Positions 37,924 to 48,163 are shown, counted from the stretch's first letter. The stretch: DNA of 64,000 nucleotides from JACRCG01 sp964524835 (GCA_964524835.1 CAZGEG010000014.1:51744-115743); one strand, 5' to 3'. Notes: a model not told the origin generated them from the sequence alone. A program made the numbers and translations.

Positions 37924-39105
37924 TCAGGAGCGGTAGTCGGCGTTGATGCTGATGTATTCGTGGGTCAGGTCCGACGTGTACACGGTGGCGGTGCCTGTCC
38001 CGATTCCGAGGTCAACCGAAACGGTAAATTCCCTCTGTTTGAGTACTTCGGTACCGCGGGCTTCGGCATCTTCACCGGCAAAGACTCCGTTTCTGGCCAT
38101 CGTGACATCATCAAAGCGCAGCGACATCCGTGACTGGTCGATTTCGGCGCCGGAATACCCGACTGCGGCAAAGATCCGCCCCCAGTTGGCGTCCTGTCCG
38201 AAAAAAGCCGTCTTTACGAGGCTGGAGTTGGCTATTGCCATGGCGGCACGTTTTGCGTCGGCATCATCTTTGGCGCTGTCGACCCGTATTTCAACAAATT
38301 TCGTTGCCCCTTCACCATCCTTCACGATCTGCTTGGCCAGGGACAGCAGCACGTCGTTCAACAGCGTTGCAAAGGCAACCCCTTCAGGTGATCCTTCCGT
38401 GATGAGAGGATTTCCCGCCATGCCGTTGGCCATGATCAGGCAGGTGTCGTTGGTTGACATGTCGCCATCGACGGTGATGACGTTGAATGAGCTTTCGACT
38501 CCGCTCCTGAAGGCTTTCTGCAGAAACCCCGGCTCCACGGCGGCGTCGGTAATGATGAAGGAAAGCATCGTGGCCATGTTGGGCATGATCATGCCGGCAC
38601 CCTTGGCAATTCCGGCTACGGCGTAACTGACTCCGCCGGCCTCCCCGCTGCGTGCCTCCATTTTCGGGAAGGTGTCGGTGGTCATGATGGCCTGGGCGAT
38701 GTCGTCAAGAGTGCCGGAGGAGAGACCGTCAATCAGGGCGGGAATCGCCGCCCGAACACGTCCCATCGGCATCTGCACGCCGATTACGCCGGTGGAGCAT
38801 ACCTGGACGGCTTCGGCATCGATGCCGAGTCCCGTAGCAACCAGCAGCGCCGTCTCCCTCGCAACCAGCATGCCGGGTTCACCGGTGCAGGCGTTGGCAT
38901 TGCCGCTGTTGACAACCAGTGCCCGGGCGGAGCCACTCGCAATATGCTCACGGGAAACCAGTACCGGGGCCGCCTTGACGCTGCTGGTGGTAAAGACCGC
39001 CGCAGCAGCAGCGGGAACTTCCGAATAAATAAGCGCAAGATCCTTGCGGCCGGCCTTTTTAATCGCTGCTTCAACAGTGGAAAATGAAAAGCCGATTATA
39101 TTCAT
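37924..39105 (-). CDS. argJ: Bifunctional glutamate N-acetyltransferase / ornithine acetyltransferase ArgJ
   Basis: ArgJ recycles the acetyl group in arginine synthesis. The 393-residue precursor self-cleaves before Thr179 in KGAGMIMPNMATMLSF, giving two chains. NSGNANACTG and QVCSTGVIGVQMP (oxyanion Thr) are intact. It lies 47 bases downstream of secA on the same strand and could be co-transcribed with it. Confidence 0.96.
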   Translation of the reverse strand: MNIIGFSFSTVEAAIKKAGRKDLALIYSEVPAAAAAVFTTSSVKAAPVLVSREHIASGSARALVVNSGNANACTGEPGMLVARETALLVATGLGIDAEAVQVCSTGVIGVQMPMGRVRAAIPALIDGLSSGTLDDIAQAIMTTDTFPKMEARSGEAGGVSYAVAGIAKGAGMIMPNMATMLSFIITDAAVEPGFLQKAFRSGVESSFNVITVDGDMSTNDTCLIMANGMAGNPLITEGSPEGVAFATLLNDVLLSLAKQIVKDGEGATKFVEIRVDSAKDDADAKRAAMAIANSSLVKTAFFGQDANWGRIFAAVGYSGAEIDQSRMSLRFDDVTMARNGVFAGEDAEARGTEVLKQREFTVSVDLGIGTGTATVYTSDLTHEYISINADYRS

Positions 39106-39152
39106 ACGGGCAACCCTCCTGTGGGGATATGATATTCACCGGGCGATCGTCG

Positions 39153-41846
39153 TTACTTACCGCAGCATTTTTTATACTTTTTGCCGCTTCCGCACGGGCA
39201 GGCATCGTTGCGTCCCGCCACTTTCTGACTTTTGGCCGGTTCATGGGGGCGTTCTTCTCCTCCCCCCAGGTTGAATACCAGTTTCTTGCTCTGCATTTCC
39301 TCTTCCATCTCTTCGATCTCATCGCCGTCGTGATTGATCTGGACCCAGAAAACACGTTCGACAACCTCTTCGCGGATGCGGGTCATCAATTCCATGAACA
39401 GGTTATAGGCTTCCCGCTTGTACTCCTGCTTGGGGTCTTTCTGGCCATACCCGCGCAGGCCGATCCCTTCCTTCAGGTGGTCGATGTTCAGCAGGTGGTC
39501 TTTCCAGTGGGTGTCGATCGCCTGCAGCATCATTACCTTGATGAGGTGGTCAACCAGCTCTTCACCCATTTCTGCAACTCGTCCGGTAAAAATGGCATGG
39601 GCCTGCGTGCTGAGCGTGTCGTGAAAGTTGGCCGGCGTCAGGCGGCTTATCATCTCCTGCGGCAGGTCAAGCTGCAGGTTGAAGCATTTGTAGACGCTGT
39701 CGCTGATCCCCTGCCAATCCCAATCGTGCGGCGACACCTTGTCGATGGCGTAGGCGGAGACAATCTCCTCAATCGTATCATCCAGCATTTCCAGGAAACT
39801 CTCGCGAAGGTCCTGGCCGGCCAGAATTTCACGGCGCTGGCTGTAAATTACCTCGCGCTGCTTGTTCATGACATCATCGTATTCGATCAGATGCTTGCGG
39901 ATGTCGAAGTTGTGCGCTTCCACCTTTTTCTGGGCATTTTCGATCGATCGCGAGATCATGCCGTGGGTAATGGCCTCCCCCTCCTCGATTTTGAGAAGAT
40001 CCATGATTTTGGAGACGCGCTCTGACCCGAAGATGCGCAGCAGGTCATCTTCAAGCGACAGGTAGAATTTTGATGAACCGGGGTCGCCCTGACGGCCGGA
40101 ACGGCCGCGCAGCTGGTTGTCGATGCGTCGTGATTCATGCCGTTCAGTTCCGAGGATGTGAAGGCCGCCCAGCTTGACAACTTCATCATGTTCGGCAAGG
40201 CATTCCGCTTTATATCTCGCAACAATAGCTTCATATTCTTCATCGGTAGCTTCCGGGTTGGCCCGCCGCCACTGTTTGGCCAGCGCATCGGGGTTGCCTC
40301 CCAGCACGATGTCGGTTCCACGACCCGCCATGTTGGTGGCGATCATTATCGCGCCTTTGCGGCCGGCCTGGGATACGATCTCAGCTTCACGCTCATGCTG
40401 CTTGGCGTTCAGCACGCTGTGCGGAACGCCCTGGCGTTTCAGCAGCTCCGACAGTACTTCCGATTTTTCGATCGAGATGGTCCCGACAAGGCACGGCTGT
40501 CCGGCGGCGTAATGCTCCTTGATATCTTCGATAACCGCCTTGAACTTTTCCATTTCGGTTTTGTAGATGACATCCGGAAAATCCGGTCGGACGAGCGGCC
40601 GATTGGTCGGAATGACGCAGACATCGAGTTTGTAGATCTTGTGAAACTCCTCGGCTTCGGTGTCTGCAGTACCGGTCATTCCGGACAGTTTGCCGTACAT
40701 GCGGAAATAGTTCTGAAAGGTGATCGTTGCCAGGGTCTGGTTCTCGTTTTCGATCTTGACCCCTTCCTTTGCCTCGATCGCCTGGTGCAGGCCGTCAGAC
40801 CAGCGGCGACCGGGCATGAGGCGGCCGGTAAACTCGTCAACGATCAAAACTTCACCGTCTTTCACCACATAATCCACATCAAGCTTGTACATGGCATGGG
40901 CGCGCAGTGCCTGGTTGACATGGTGGAGGATTTCGATGTTGCGAGGGTCATACAGATTGTCAATTTTAAGGAGCTTTTCTACCTTCAGGACACCCTGTTC
41001 GGTCAGGGCCGCGCTCTTGGCCTTTTCATCGATGGTGAAATCACCGGTGTACTGTTTGCGCTTGCCGGAAAGAGTGTTTGCCTCGACTTCGAGCACTTCT
41101 CCCTTTTCCAGCTTAGGAATGATTGCGTTGATTACGTAGTATTTGTCGGTCGAATCTTCCGTCGGGCCGGAAATAATCAGCGGTGTACGTGCTTCATCGA
41201 TCAGAATCGAGTCAACCTCGTCAACGATGGCGTAGTTGAAGCCGCGCTGAACATAATCATCCAGGTTGAACTTCATATTGTCCCGCAGGTAATCGAAGCC
41301 GAATTCGTTGTTAGTTCCGTAGGTAATGTCGGCGGCATAGTTGATGCGGCGCTGGTCGTCTTCAATGCCGTGAACGATGATGCCTACCGTCAGGCCGAGG
41401 AAATTGTACAGACGTCCCATCCATTCGGAGTCACGCTTTGCCAGATAATCGTTGACGGTAACTACGTGTACCCCCTTTCCGGAAATCGCGTTAAGGTAGG
41501 CGGGGAGGGTGGCTACCAGCGTTTTCCCCTCTCCGGTCTTCATTTCGGCTATTTTTCCGGAATGCAGAACCATGCCGCCAATCAACTGCACGTCAAAATG
41601 GCGCATGCCGAGTACCCGCTTGCCCCCCTCACGGCAGACGGCAAAGGCTTCAGGCAGAAGTGAATCCAGCGACTCTCCCCCCGCATATCGCTCCTTGAAT
41701 TCCCGGGTTTTGTCGGTCAGCTGGCCATCGGTCAGGGCTGATATCGAATTTTCAAGCGAGTTTATCTTTCCAACAATCGGCCACATCTTCTTTAGTTCAC
41801 GTTCGTTTTTGCTGCCGATAAACTTCTTTAAAATGGAACTGAACAT
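39153..41846 (-). CDS. secA: Protein translocase ATPase SecA
   Basis: SecA drives secretory proteins through SecYEG. The start at ATG 41846 (MFSSILKKFIGSKNERELKK) follows GGGAG and gives 897 residues; a frame to 41918 adds non-family residues. Walker A is GEGKT at 105-109; IVDEVDSILIDEARTPLIISG holds the Walker B and nearby residues. MAGRGTDIVLGG and the helical scaffold follow. The tail ends in NDACPCGSGKKYKKCCGK, a zinc SEC-C motif for SecB/ribosome contact. Confidence 0.97.
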   Translation of the reverse strand: MFSSILKKFIGSKNERELKKMWPIVGKINSLENSISALTDGQLTDKTREFKERYAGGESLDSLLPEAFAVCREGGKRVLGMRHFDVQLIGGMVLHSGKIAEMKTGEGKTLVATLPAYLNAISGKGVHVVTVNDYLAKRDSEWMGRLYNFLGLTVGIIVHGIEDDQRRINYAADITYGTNNEFGFDYLRDNMKFNLDDYVQRGFNYAIVDEVDSILIDEARTPLIISGPTEDSTDKYYVINAIIPKLEKGEVLEVEANTLSGKRKQYTGDFTIDEKAKSAALTEQGVLKVEKLLKIDNLYDPRNIEILHHVNQALRAHAMYKLDVDYVVKDGEVLIVDEFTGRLMPGRRWSDGLHQAIEAKEGVKIENENQTLATITFQNYFRMYGKLSGMTGTADTEAEEFHKIYKLDVCVIPTNRPLVRPDFPDVIYKTEMEKFKAVIEDIKEHYAAGQPCLVGTISIEKSEVLSELLKRQGVPHSVLNAKQHEREAEIVSQAGRKGAIMIATNMAGRGTDIVLGGNPDALAKQWRRANPEATDEEYEAIVARYKAECLAEHDEVVKLGGLHILGTERHESRRIDNQLRGRSGRQGDPGSSKFYLSLEDDLLRIFGSERVSKIMDLLKIEEGEAITHGMISRSIENAQKKVEAHNFDIRKHLIEYDDVMNKQREVIYSQRREILAGQDLRESFLEMLDDTIEEIVSAYAIDKVSPHDWDWQGISDSVYKCFNLQLDLPQEMISRLTPANFHDTLSTQAHAIFTGRVAEMGEELVDHLIKVMMLQAIDTHWKDHLLNIDHLKEGIGLRGYGQKDPKQEYKREAYNLFMELMTRIREEVVERVFWVQINHDGDEIEEMEEEMQSKKLVFNLGGGEERPHEPAKSQKVAGRNDACPCGSGKKYKKCCGK

Positions 41847-42135
41847 TTTATTTTCTCCCGCAGGTTGAATAGTGACAAAATAGCTTTGCACAATAGCATA
41901 AATCGTGATGCCGCTCAATAAAAAAGGTCGGGCAGCAAGGTCTTTCGGCCGAGCAAATCAGTCGAATCTCGGGTAATAAAATGGCCGTATGTTTTTTACT
42001 TACAAGGCCGGGAAAGTATGGTAACGTGAAAAAAATTTATAAACCGGCAGACTTTACGGAACTACAAGAACAAGTTATCAGCCACTTGCGCTATCGTAAG
42101 TGCATTACATGAAGCGGGAAAAAAGGAGCAGCAGC

Positions 42136-42336
42136 ATGACAACAGGAAAAGTCAAATGGTTTAACGACAGCAAAGGTTTTGGTTTTCTTGAGCAGGAGGA
42201 TGGCGAGGATATCTTCGTTCACTTCTCGGCTATTACCGGTGACGGATTCAAATCCCTTGCTGAAGGCGATGCGGTCACTTTTGATATCGTTAAAGGCCCA
42301 AAAGGCCTCCAGGCAGCCAACGTAACGCGCGCCTGA
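42136..42336 (+). CDS. Cold-shock domain protein
   Basis: The 66-residue OB-fold protein has GKVKWFNDSKGFGFLEQ (RNP1) and DIFVHFSAI (RNP2), which bind single-stranded RNA/DNA. AGGAG lies seven bases before ATG 42136. The about 250-base leader to the secA start contains a small hairpin (CACTT...AAGTG near 42082-42101) of unknown role. Confidence 0.94.
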   Translation: MTTGKVKWFNDSKGFGFLEQEDGEDIFVHFSAITGDGFKSLAEGDAVTFDIVKGPKGLQAANVTRA

Positions 42337-42350
42337 TTGGAACTGCAGTT

Positions 42351-42399
42351 CCGTTAACAAAGAAAACCCCGTCAAAACCGGGGTTTTCTTTGTTAACGG
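42351..42399. terminator. Bidirectional terminator between the cold-shock gene and ychF
   Basis: A perfect 21-base inverted repeat (42351-42371 and 42379-42399) contains A- and T-runs around a CCCCG/CGGGG core. It serves both converging genes. Confidence 0.9.
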
Positions 42400-42417
42400 G
42401 CTCCGTGCGGGCGTGAC

Positions 42418-43512
42418 TTATACGTTGAAACGGAAATGCATGACATCGCCATCCTTGACGACATACTCTTTCCCTTCCAGCCTCATCAATCCCTTTTCTT
42501 TGGCGCCGGTTTCTCCGGAACAGTTTATGTAGTCGGCGAACGCGATTACTTCGGCCCGAATGAATCCCTTTTCAAAATCGGTGTGAATCACGCCGGCAGC
42601 CTGCGGCGCCTTGGTGCCGTTGACAATTGTCCAGGCACGAACCTCCTTGACCCCGGCGGTAAAGTACGTAATGAGCCCCAGCAGTGAATAGCCGTTGCGG
42701 ATGAGGCGGTCAAGGCCGGCTTCCTCCAGTCCCATGTCATCAAGAAATGCCTGCTTTTCAGAACCGTCAAGTTCAGCAATTTCCGCTTCCAGTTTACCGC
42801 AGATAACCACGACGCCGGCCCCTTCGAGGGCGGCAATTTCGCGGACCGTGGCAACGTTGGGATGTTTTCCTTCCAGGTCGTCTTCGGCTACGTTTGCCAC
42901 ATACAGCACCGGTTTGTCGGTAAGAAGGTGCAGGTCACGCATCCAGATTCTTTCGTCCTCATTCTGGGCAACTCCCTGAAGCTTTTTAACCTGTTCGAGA
43001 AGAGCCTGTACCCGAAGATAAAATTCGACTTCCTCCTTTGCCTTTTTGTCGCCGCTGCGCGCCATTTTTTCGGCCCGCTGCAGTTTCTTTTCGATCGTAT
43101 CGAGGTCGGCCAGGGCGAGTTCGGTATTGATGATTTCGATGTCATCGGCCGGCGAAACGCGACCGCTGACATGGACGATGTTGTCGTCGTCGAAACAGCG
43201 GACGACATGAACGATCGCATCGACACTGCGGATGTGGCCCAGAAACTGGTTCCCGAGACCTTCACCCTGGCTGGCTCCCTTGACCAGGCCGGCGATGTCG
43301 ACGAATTCAATGGTCGTCGGCTGCATTTTCTGCGGTTTGACGATGACCGCCAATTGGTCCATCCGGGGGTCAGGTACCTGAACGATGCCGACATTCGGCT
43401 CAATCGTGCAAAACGGATAATTTGCCGATTCGGCACCGGCCGAAGTCAGAGCATTAAAGATGGTGGATTTGCCGACATTCGGCAGTCCTACTATTCCGCA
43501 GTTGAAACCCAT
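42418..43512 (-). CDS. ychF: Ribosome-binding OBG-family ATPase YchF
   Basis: YchF is a GTPase-like ATPase linked to stress and translation control. The 364-residue product has GLPNVGKSTIFNALT (P-loop), FVDIAGLVKGASQGEG (switch II), NVAE in place of the NKxD motif and a C-terminal TGS-like domain ending MHFRFNV. It is the last gene of the prs-rplY-pth-ychF run. Confidence 0.96.
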   Translation of the reverse strand: MGFNCGIVGLPNVGKSTIFNALTSAGAESANYPFCTIEPNVGIVQVPDPRMDQLAVIVKPQKMQPTTIEFVDIAGLVKGASQGEGLGNQFLGHIRSVDAIVHVVRCFDDDNIVHVSGRVSPADDIEIINTELALADLDTIEKKLQRAEKMARSGDKKAKEEVEFYLRVQALLEQVKKLQGVAQNEDERIWMRDLHLLTDKPVLYVANVAEDDLEGKHPNVATVREIAALEGAGVVVICGKLEAEIAELDGSEKQAFLDDMGLEEAGLDRLIRNGYSLLGLITYFTAGVKEVRAWTIVNGTKAPQAAGVIHTDFEKGFIRAEVIAFADYINCSGETGAKEKGLMRLEGKEYVVKDGDVMHFRFNV

Positions 43513-43517
43513 AAATA

Positions 43518-44099
43518 CTATCCTTCCAGAAAGTTCTTGTTATTGAAGAGACTCATCGCTTTAGGGAGCCCTTCTGTAAGCATCGCTTTAAGCATTTCTA
43601 TGCCGCCGTCAAGTATTGTGGAGAGCCCTTCCATCTGTTCAGGAGGAATCTTTCCAAGAACATGACCGGTTGTGTCTCCATGGGGTGATTTTCCGATCCC
43701 TATGCGAATCCGGATAAAGTCGCCCCTGCCCAGATTCTCCATGATGGAGCGCAGACCGTTATGCCCGCCATGACCCCCGCCGAGCTTGAGGCGTACGACC
43801 CCGAACGGATGGTCGAGCTCATCATGGATGACGATCAGATGTGAAGTCGGGAGCTTGTGGAATTGGAGTGACTGCATGACGGAGTTTCCGGACAGGTTCA
43901 TGAACGTCTGCGGTTTGAGCAGTATCAGGCGATGTCCGGCAAAATTCCATTCCCCGGAAAGTGCCGAGAACGATTTTTTCGCAATGGAAATGTTTTCCAG
44001 TTCTGCGAGGCGATCCAAAAAAAGAAAACCCGCGTTATGGCGGGTCCATTGATAGGTGGGGCCGGGATTACCCAGCCCCGCAACTATATAGATACTCAT
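43518..44099 (-). CDS. pth: Peptidyl-tRNA hydrolase
   Basis: Pth recycles peptidyl-tRNAs released from stalled ribosomes. The 193-residue form from ATG 44099 has VAGLGNPGPTYQWTRHNAGF with the catalytic His near residue 20, FMNLSG, VIHDELDHPFG and GGHGGHNGLRSI. Longer readings to 44354 overlap rplY and are unsupported. There is no strong ribosome-binding site, suggesting coupling to rplY 16 bases upstream. Confidence 0.95.
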   Translation of the reverse strand: MSIYIVAGLGNPGPTYQWTRHNAGFLFLDRLAELENISIAKKSFSALSGEWNFAGHRLILLKPQTFMNLSGNSVMQSLQFHKLPTSHLIVIHDELDHPFGVVRLKLGGGHGGHNGLRSIMENLGRGDFIRIRIGIGKSPHGDTTGHVLGKIPPEQMEGLSTILDGGIEMLKAMLTEGLPKAMSLFNNKNFLEG

Positions 44100-44115
44100 G
44101 GGTGGTTCTGGTCTG

Positions 44116-44715
44116 CTATGCTGCAGCCGTAGCCGCGGCCGGAGCTTCTTCTTCCTTGATTCTGCCAAGAATGCTGACAACGGGAATCTTGGGCTGATCA
44201 AGAATAACGATGCCTTCGGGGAGCGAAATCTCGCTGACATGGATCGAGTGGGCGATCTTGAGTCCGGATACATCAATGGTGATGTTGTCAGGAATGTTAC
44301 CCGGCAGGCATTCAATGTGCAGTTCATGGTGGGCCAGATCGAGCAGACCTCCATCTTTTACGCCGATTGCAGTGCCGGTCAGCACAACAGGAACGGTAAC
44401 CCGCAGTTTTTCTTTCGGGTTGATGCGATGGAGATCGACATGCTTGATGGTGCGTTTGAGCGGGTCGCGCTGAAGATCGGCAACGATTGCAATATTCTGA
44501 TCCAGGCTTCCGCCGCCGATCAGGGTGATCAGGTTGTTCTGTCCGCCTGCTCCGGAAATGGCATCCTGCAGATCACGGATTTTGATGCTGACCGTTACCG
44601 GGTCAAGACCCTTGCCGTACACAACTCCCGGTACCATATCAGCCATGCGAAGTCTTCGGCTTACGCCAGTGCCGGTCTTGGTGCGTAGTTCAATATTCAT
44701 TTGTTTCTGTTGCAT
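44116..44715 (-). CDS. rplY: Large-subunit ribosomal protein bL25 (CTC family)
   Basis: The start at ATG 44715 has GGAGG five bases upstream. The 199-residue product has the 5S-RNA-binding bL25 domain (ELRTKTGTGVSRRLR, VPGVVYGKG) and the C-terminal beta domain of the long CTC form, ending in an Ala-rich tail. It lies between prs and pth, the usual order. Confidence 0.95.
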   Translation of the reverse strand: MQQKQMNIELRTKTGTGVSRRLRMADMVPGVVYGKGLDPVTVSIKIRDLQDAISGAGGQNNLITLIGGGSLDQNIAIVADLQRDPLKRTIKHVDLHRINPKEKLRVTVPVVLTGTAIGVKDGGLLDLAHHELHIECLPGNIPDNITIDVSGLKIAHSIHVSEISLPEGIVILDQPKIPVVSILGRIKEEEAPAAATAAA

Positions 44716-44777
44716 ACGTTCCTCCACGTGTAGTGACGGGTCAACCCCGTCCTATTCATAATCAACATATTTGGGTG

Positions 44778-45722
44778 CTATACAAATAGCGAACTTACTG
44801 ACTCATCTTCATGAATGCGCCTGATTGCTTCGGCCAGCAGGTCTGCCACGGAAAGCATTCTGATTTTGGTCGTTAAAGCGGCACCGGGGCCGCCAGGTAT
44901 TGTATCGGTCAAAACGACCTCTTCAATGTCTGAAGCATTGATGCGCTCTATCGCAGGACCTGACAGTACTCCATGGGTGGCACAGGCATAGACGGCTTTG
45001 GCGCCGTTTGCCTTCAGCGCCTTGGCAGCCTGGGTCAAGGTGCCGGCCGTATCGATCATATCATCGAGGATAACGGCAATCTTGTCGCGTACGTCTCCGA
45101 TCAGGTGCATGACTTCAGCGACATTTGGGCCGGTACGGCGCTTGTCGATTACGGCAAGAGAGTATTCGAGGCGCTTGGCAAAGGCGCGGGCTCTTTCGGT
45201 ACCGCCGGCGTCAGGTGATACCATGACGACCTGTTCACCCTTGAAACGGTCTTTGAGATAATTGAGAATTACCGGTGCGGCGTACAGGTTGTCGACCGGG
45301 ATATTGAAAAAACCCTGGATCTGACCGGCGTGCAGGTCGATGGTGACGACCCTGTTGACACCGGCTGTTGTGATAAGGTCGGCAACCAGTTTGGCGGTTA
45401 TCGGGGTGCGCGGCGCAGCCTTGCGATCCTGGCGAGCGTAGCCGTAATAGGGGATTACCGCGGTTATGGTGGCTGCCGACGCCCGTTTCAACGCATCGGT
45501 TATAACCAGCAGCTCCATCAGGTTGTCGTTGGTCGGTGCGCAGGTTGACTGAACAACATATACGTCGCGGCCGCGGACGTTCTCACCGATTTCAACCATA
45601 ACTTCGCCATCGGAGAACCGGCGCACGCGAGCCGCGCCGAGAGGAACACCAAGGCTGTCGCATATTTTCTGGGCAAGATCCGGATTTGAGTTGCCGGAAA
45701 ATATCTTGATTTTATCATGCAT
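44778..45722 (-). CDS. prs: Ribose-phosphate pyrophosphokinase (PRPP synthase)
   Basis: Prs makes PRPP from ribose-5-phosphate and ATP. The start at ATG 45722 (MHDKIKIFSGNSNPDLA) gives the usual 314 residues. Signatures: RFSDGEVMVEIGENVRG, YGYARQDRK, the PRPP loop VILDDMIDTAGT, and CATHGVLSGPA. Confidence 0.96.
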   Translation of the reverse strand: MHDKIKIFSGNSNPDLAQKICDSLGVPLGAARVRRFSDGEVMVEIGENVRGRDVYVVQSTCAPTNDNLMELLVITDALKRASAATITAVIPYYGYARQDRKAAPRTPITAKLVADLITTAGVNRVVTIDLHAGQIQGFFNIPVDNLYAAPVILNYLKDRFKGEQVVMVSPDAGGTERARAFAKRLEYSLAVIDKRRTGPNVAEVMHLIGDVRDKIAVILDDMIDTAGTLTQAAKALKANGAKAVYACATHGVLSGPAIERINASDIEEVVLTDTIPGGPGAALTTKIRMLSVADLLAEAIRRIHEDESVSSLFV

Positions 45723-45860
45723 GGTGTTCAGACACCTTTCAAATTGGGAGCTGAGTGGCAATCAGGATGCTAAGGAAAGGAGAGATATACTAAAAAATTC
45801 ACCAAAATGCAACCTCTTTCGATGCACGGTGCCGAATACGGCAGACTTATTTCCCGCCTT

Positions 45861-47705
45861 TTAATCGACATTCTCAATAATTCCCTCCTGTAGGGCGAAT
45901 AGCAGGAATTCACGGGCTTCTTCTCTGGTGAGCCCGGTTCCGGACAGATAGTCTCCGCCATCTCCGTCACGTATCTGCTCCAGAAGAAGGATATAGGGGA
46001 GGGCTAGCGATTCGGTGCATACCACGCCGTTGTTGCGGTAGATAACCGCCTGTGAACCGGATTGCCGCAGGTGGTCGTACATCCATAAAATACGCGGCTC
46101 TCCGCACTCGAGAAGCTCCTCGATATCGTAGGTAAAATGAGCTGTCCGGACTGTTGGAGCGAGTCTGAAACTGCTGTTATCCGCGTGGTCACGATCACGG
46201 CGATCTGCGCCGGCTTCCGGCAGGGGGGCCTGCAGCACTGCGGCGTACAGATGGTGATACGTTGACAGATCAAGCAGAAGCGGCAGGAACTTTTTTACTT
46301 TGTTGCCGCTGAACAGGTGCTTCAGGAAAAGTTGCTGCATTTCCCCGATGTCGTCATCACTGAAGTCGGACTCTTTTGCACTGCTGACCCGGTTTTCAGC
46401 CAGCCATAGGCTGAACTTCTGCAGAAAATCAGACGGTTTCAGACCGAGAACGGCAATGACGGCATTAAACCATGCGACCGCCTTGCCGCGGGTATAAAAA
46501 ATGTCACAAGCAACGGCAAGACCGGCGGCCGCCACCATGTCAGCCGCGCTGAAATTGTCGGTTTCTTCAACCAGATACGGGGGTTTTTCGTCCCATCGAA
46601 TATTGAGAGACGACCCGCGGGACGCAAGCCGGGTACCCGGCAGGACGGCAAGCGGAAAAATATCAAGGTGATTCGGGTAGAGTGACAGGGCATAGTCCAG
46701 GGTGCCTCGAAAGCCGTCCAGGGTGTCCCCCGGCAGTCCATAAATCAGGTCAAAACCGAATACCGCTCCGCTCTCATTCAGCAGTCCGACCTTTGCAGTG
46801 AAGTCACCCTTGTCAAATGACCGTCCCACCAGCCTGAGGACTTCCTGATCCGCACTCTGCAGTCCGATCTGCAATGAACATGCAATCCGGGCAAACAGTT
46901 TTGCCATTTCCCGATCGATAAATTCATTACGCACCTCGAAATGAAAGTGAATGTCCGGGGCACACTTTTTTATCATTCGCAGGAGTTTTTTGGCGCGTTC
47001 CTGATTCAGGTTGAAGGTTGAGTCAAGTACAAATACCTGCCTGACGCCGGTGGCGGCAAAAAGCCGTAATTCGTTTTCCAGTCTATCCAGCGAAAAATGC
47101 CGAACGCCATGAATTCCGCGCGAATCAAAACAGAAGTCACAGGTGAAGCTGCAGCCACGCGATAATTGCCAGAGTAGGCCCGTATTGGAATGAGTATCGA
47201 TTACTCCGGTCAGGTAGGGTGACGGGATTGAATCAAGGTCTGGCAGGGGTGGCGGTGGGGGGAGCGGGGCGGAGTCGGGGCAAATAACCCCGGGGATTCC
47301 GGAGTAATCTCCCCCTGTCGCCAGAGAGTGACACAGCGATAAAAAGGGTGCCTCCCCTTCGCCGACAATAACAAAATCGAAAATCCCCGACCGTAAGACA
47401 GATCCCGGATCGGCGGTGACTTCCGGACCGCCGCAAAAAAGTTTGACAGCAGGATGACTGCGCCGCAGTTCGGCTGCAATACGGCAACTGAGGTCGCGGT
47501 TCCAGAGGTACATCGAAAACCCCACCGCAACAGGGAGAGGCTCGACAAGTGCCGCTGCGCAGGCCCCAGCTGCCTGTCCAAGGAAAAAATCAACGAGCCC
47601 GATTGAAGCGGTACTCTTGAGCGCATATGCCTTGAGAAAGGCGTTCGCCAGCGGGACTGATTGGGGAGAAGGGTAGGGGTGAATCGATATCAGTTTTATC
47701 AACAC
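45861..47705 (-). CDS. B12-binding-domain radical SAM protein (DUF4080 type)
   Basis: The GTG start at 47705 gives 614 residues. Residues about 1-130 form a cobalamin-binding-like Rossmann region (VGFSMYLWNRDL, FCGGPEVTADP, FVIVGEGE). A Pro-run follows (near 150), then the radical SAM core with GCSFTCDFCFDSRG (Cys at about 184, 188, 191) and LQIGLQSADQEVL and FDLIYGLPGDT. The C-terminal 170 residues resemble DUF4080. The reaction is unknown. It lies between prs and a small membrane gene. Confidence 0.9.
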   Translation of the reverse strand: MLIKLISIHPYPSPQSVPLANAFLKAYALKSTASIGLVDFFLGQAAGACAAALVEPLPVAVGFSMYLWNRDLSCRIAAELRRSHPAVKLFCGGPEVTADPGSVLRSGIFDFVIVGEGEAPFLSLCHSLATGGDYSGIPGVICPDSAPLPPPPPLPDLDSIPSPYLTGVIDTHSNTGLLWQLSRGCSFTCDFCFDSRGIHGVRHFSLDRLENELRLFAATGVRQVFVLDSTFNLNQERAKKLLRMIKKCAPDIHFHFEVRNEFIDREMAKLFARIACSLQIGLQSADQEVLRLVGRSFDKGDFTAKVGLLNESGAVFGFDLIYGLPGDTLDGFRGTLDYALSLYPNHLDIFPLAVLPGTRLASRGSSLNIRWDEKPPYLVEETDNFSAADMVAAAGLAVACDIFYTRGKAVAWFNAVIAVLGLKPSDFLQKFSLWLAENRVSSAKESDFSDDDIGEMQQLFLKHLFSGNKVKKFLPLLLDLSTYHHLYAAVLQAPLPEAGADRRDRDHADNSSFRLAPTVRTAHFTYDIEELLECGEPRILWMYDHLRQSGSQAVIYRNNGVVCTESLALPYILLLEQIRDGDGGDYLSGTGLTREEAREFLLFALQEGIIENVD

Positions 47706-47783
47706 GCTGCTTATGTCCTTGTCATACCGCCACGCGGCACATGTTTGTCAGGTATATTTCTATTGAGATACACTGTAACAAAA

Positions 47784-47810
47784 AAAGGACAGCCTGGGAA
47801 GCTGACCTTT
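47784..47810 (-). terminator. Terminator after the small membrane gene
   Basis: On the minus strand AAGGTCAGC and GCTGTCCTT form a stem with one T-T mismatch, followed by a run of T. Confidence 0.65.
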
Positions 47811-47868
47811 ACAAAGCGAACCTGTCCACTCACAATAATTTCACTCAAACAGGATAGGTGGATGGCCG

Positions 47869-48060
47869 TCAGCTTCTATCTTTGTACGCCAAAACCGAAA
47901 CGACGTTGGTCAAAAGGGTAATAAGGGCAATGGCGCTGATTACCTTGATGAAGATTGCTCCGAAACTGTTGGGGGGTAATATTCCTGAACCAAAGGCAAC
48001 ACCCGGGATAATGAAGCCGGCGATGATCAGCACCAGGCAAAATATGGTATTGAGTTTCAT
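47869..48060 (-). CDS. Small two-helix membrane protein
   Basis: The 63-residue product follows AGGAGG by seven bases. Two hydrophobic segments (about 6-25 and 35-57) are joined by a short GSGILPPNSFG loop; the first could be a signal peptide. No family is recognised. It stands alone between two terminators. Confidence 0.65.
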   Translation of the reverse strand: MKLNTIFCLVLIIAGFIIPGVAFGSGILPPNSFGAIFIKVISAIALITLLTNVVSVLAYKDRS

Positions 48061-48163
48061 GTGTGACCTCCTTAGGGCAAATTACTGATTCAAGTTGAAG
48101 CATAAAAAAATTCTACCAAAATAAATTTCAACTTCAAGTAATCTGCCGCAATGCGAATGAAAT

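Noticed and set aside
40137..41663. Long plus-strand frame (508 codons) opposite secA
   Set aside because: It lies wholly antisense to secA, shows no family features and follows from codon bias of the real gene.
47706..47868. Possible riboswitch upstream of the radical SAM gene
   Set aside because: The only clear structure is a minus-strand terminator for the small membrane gene.
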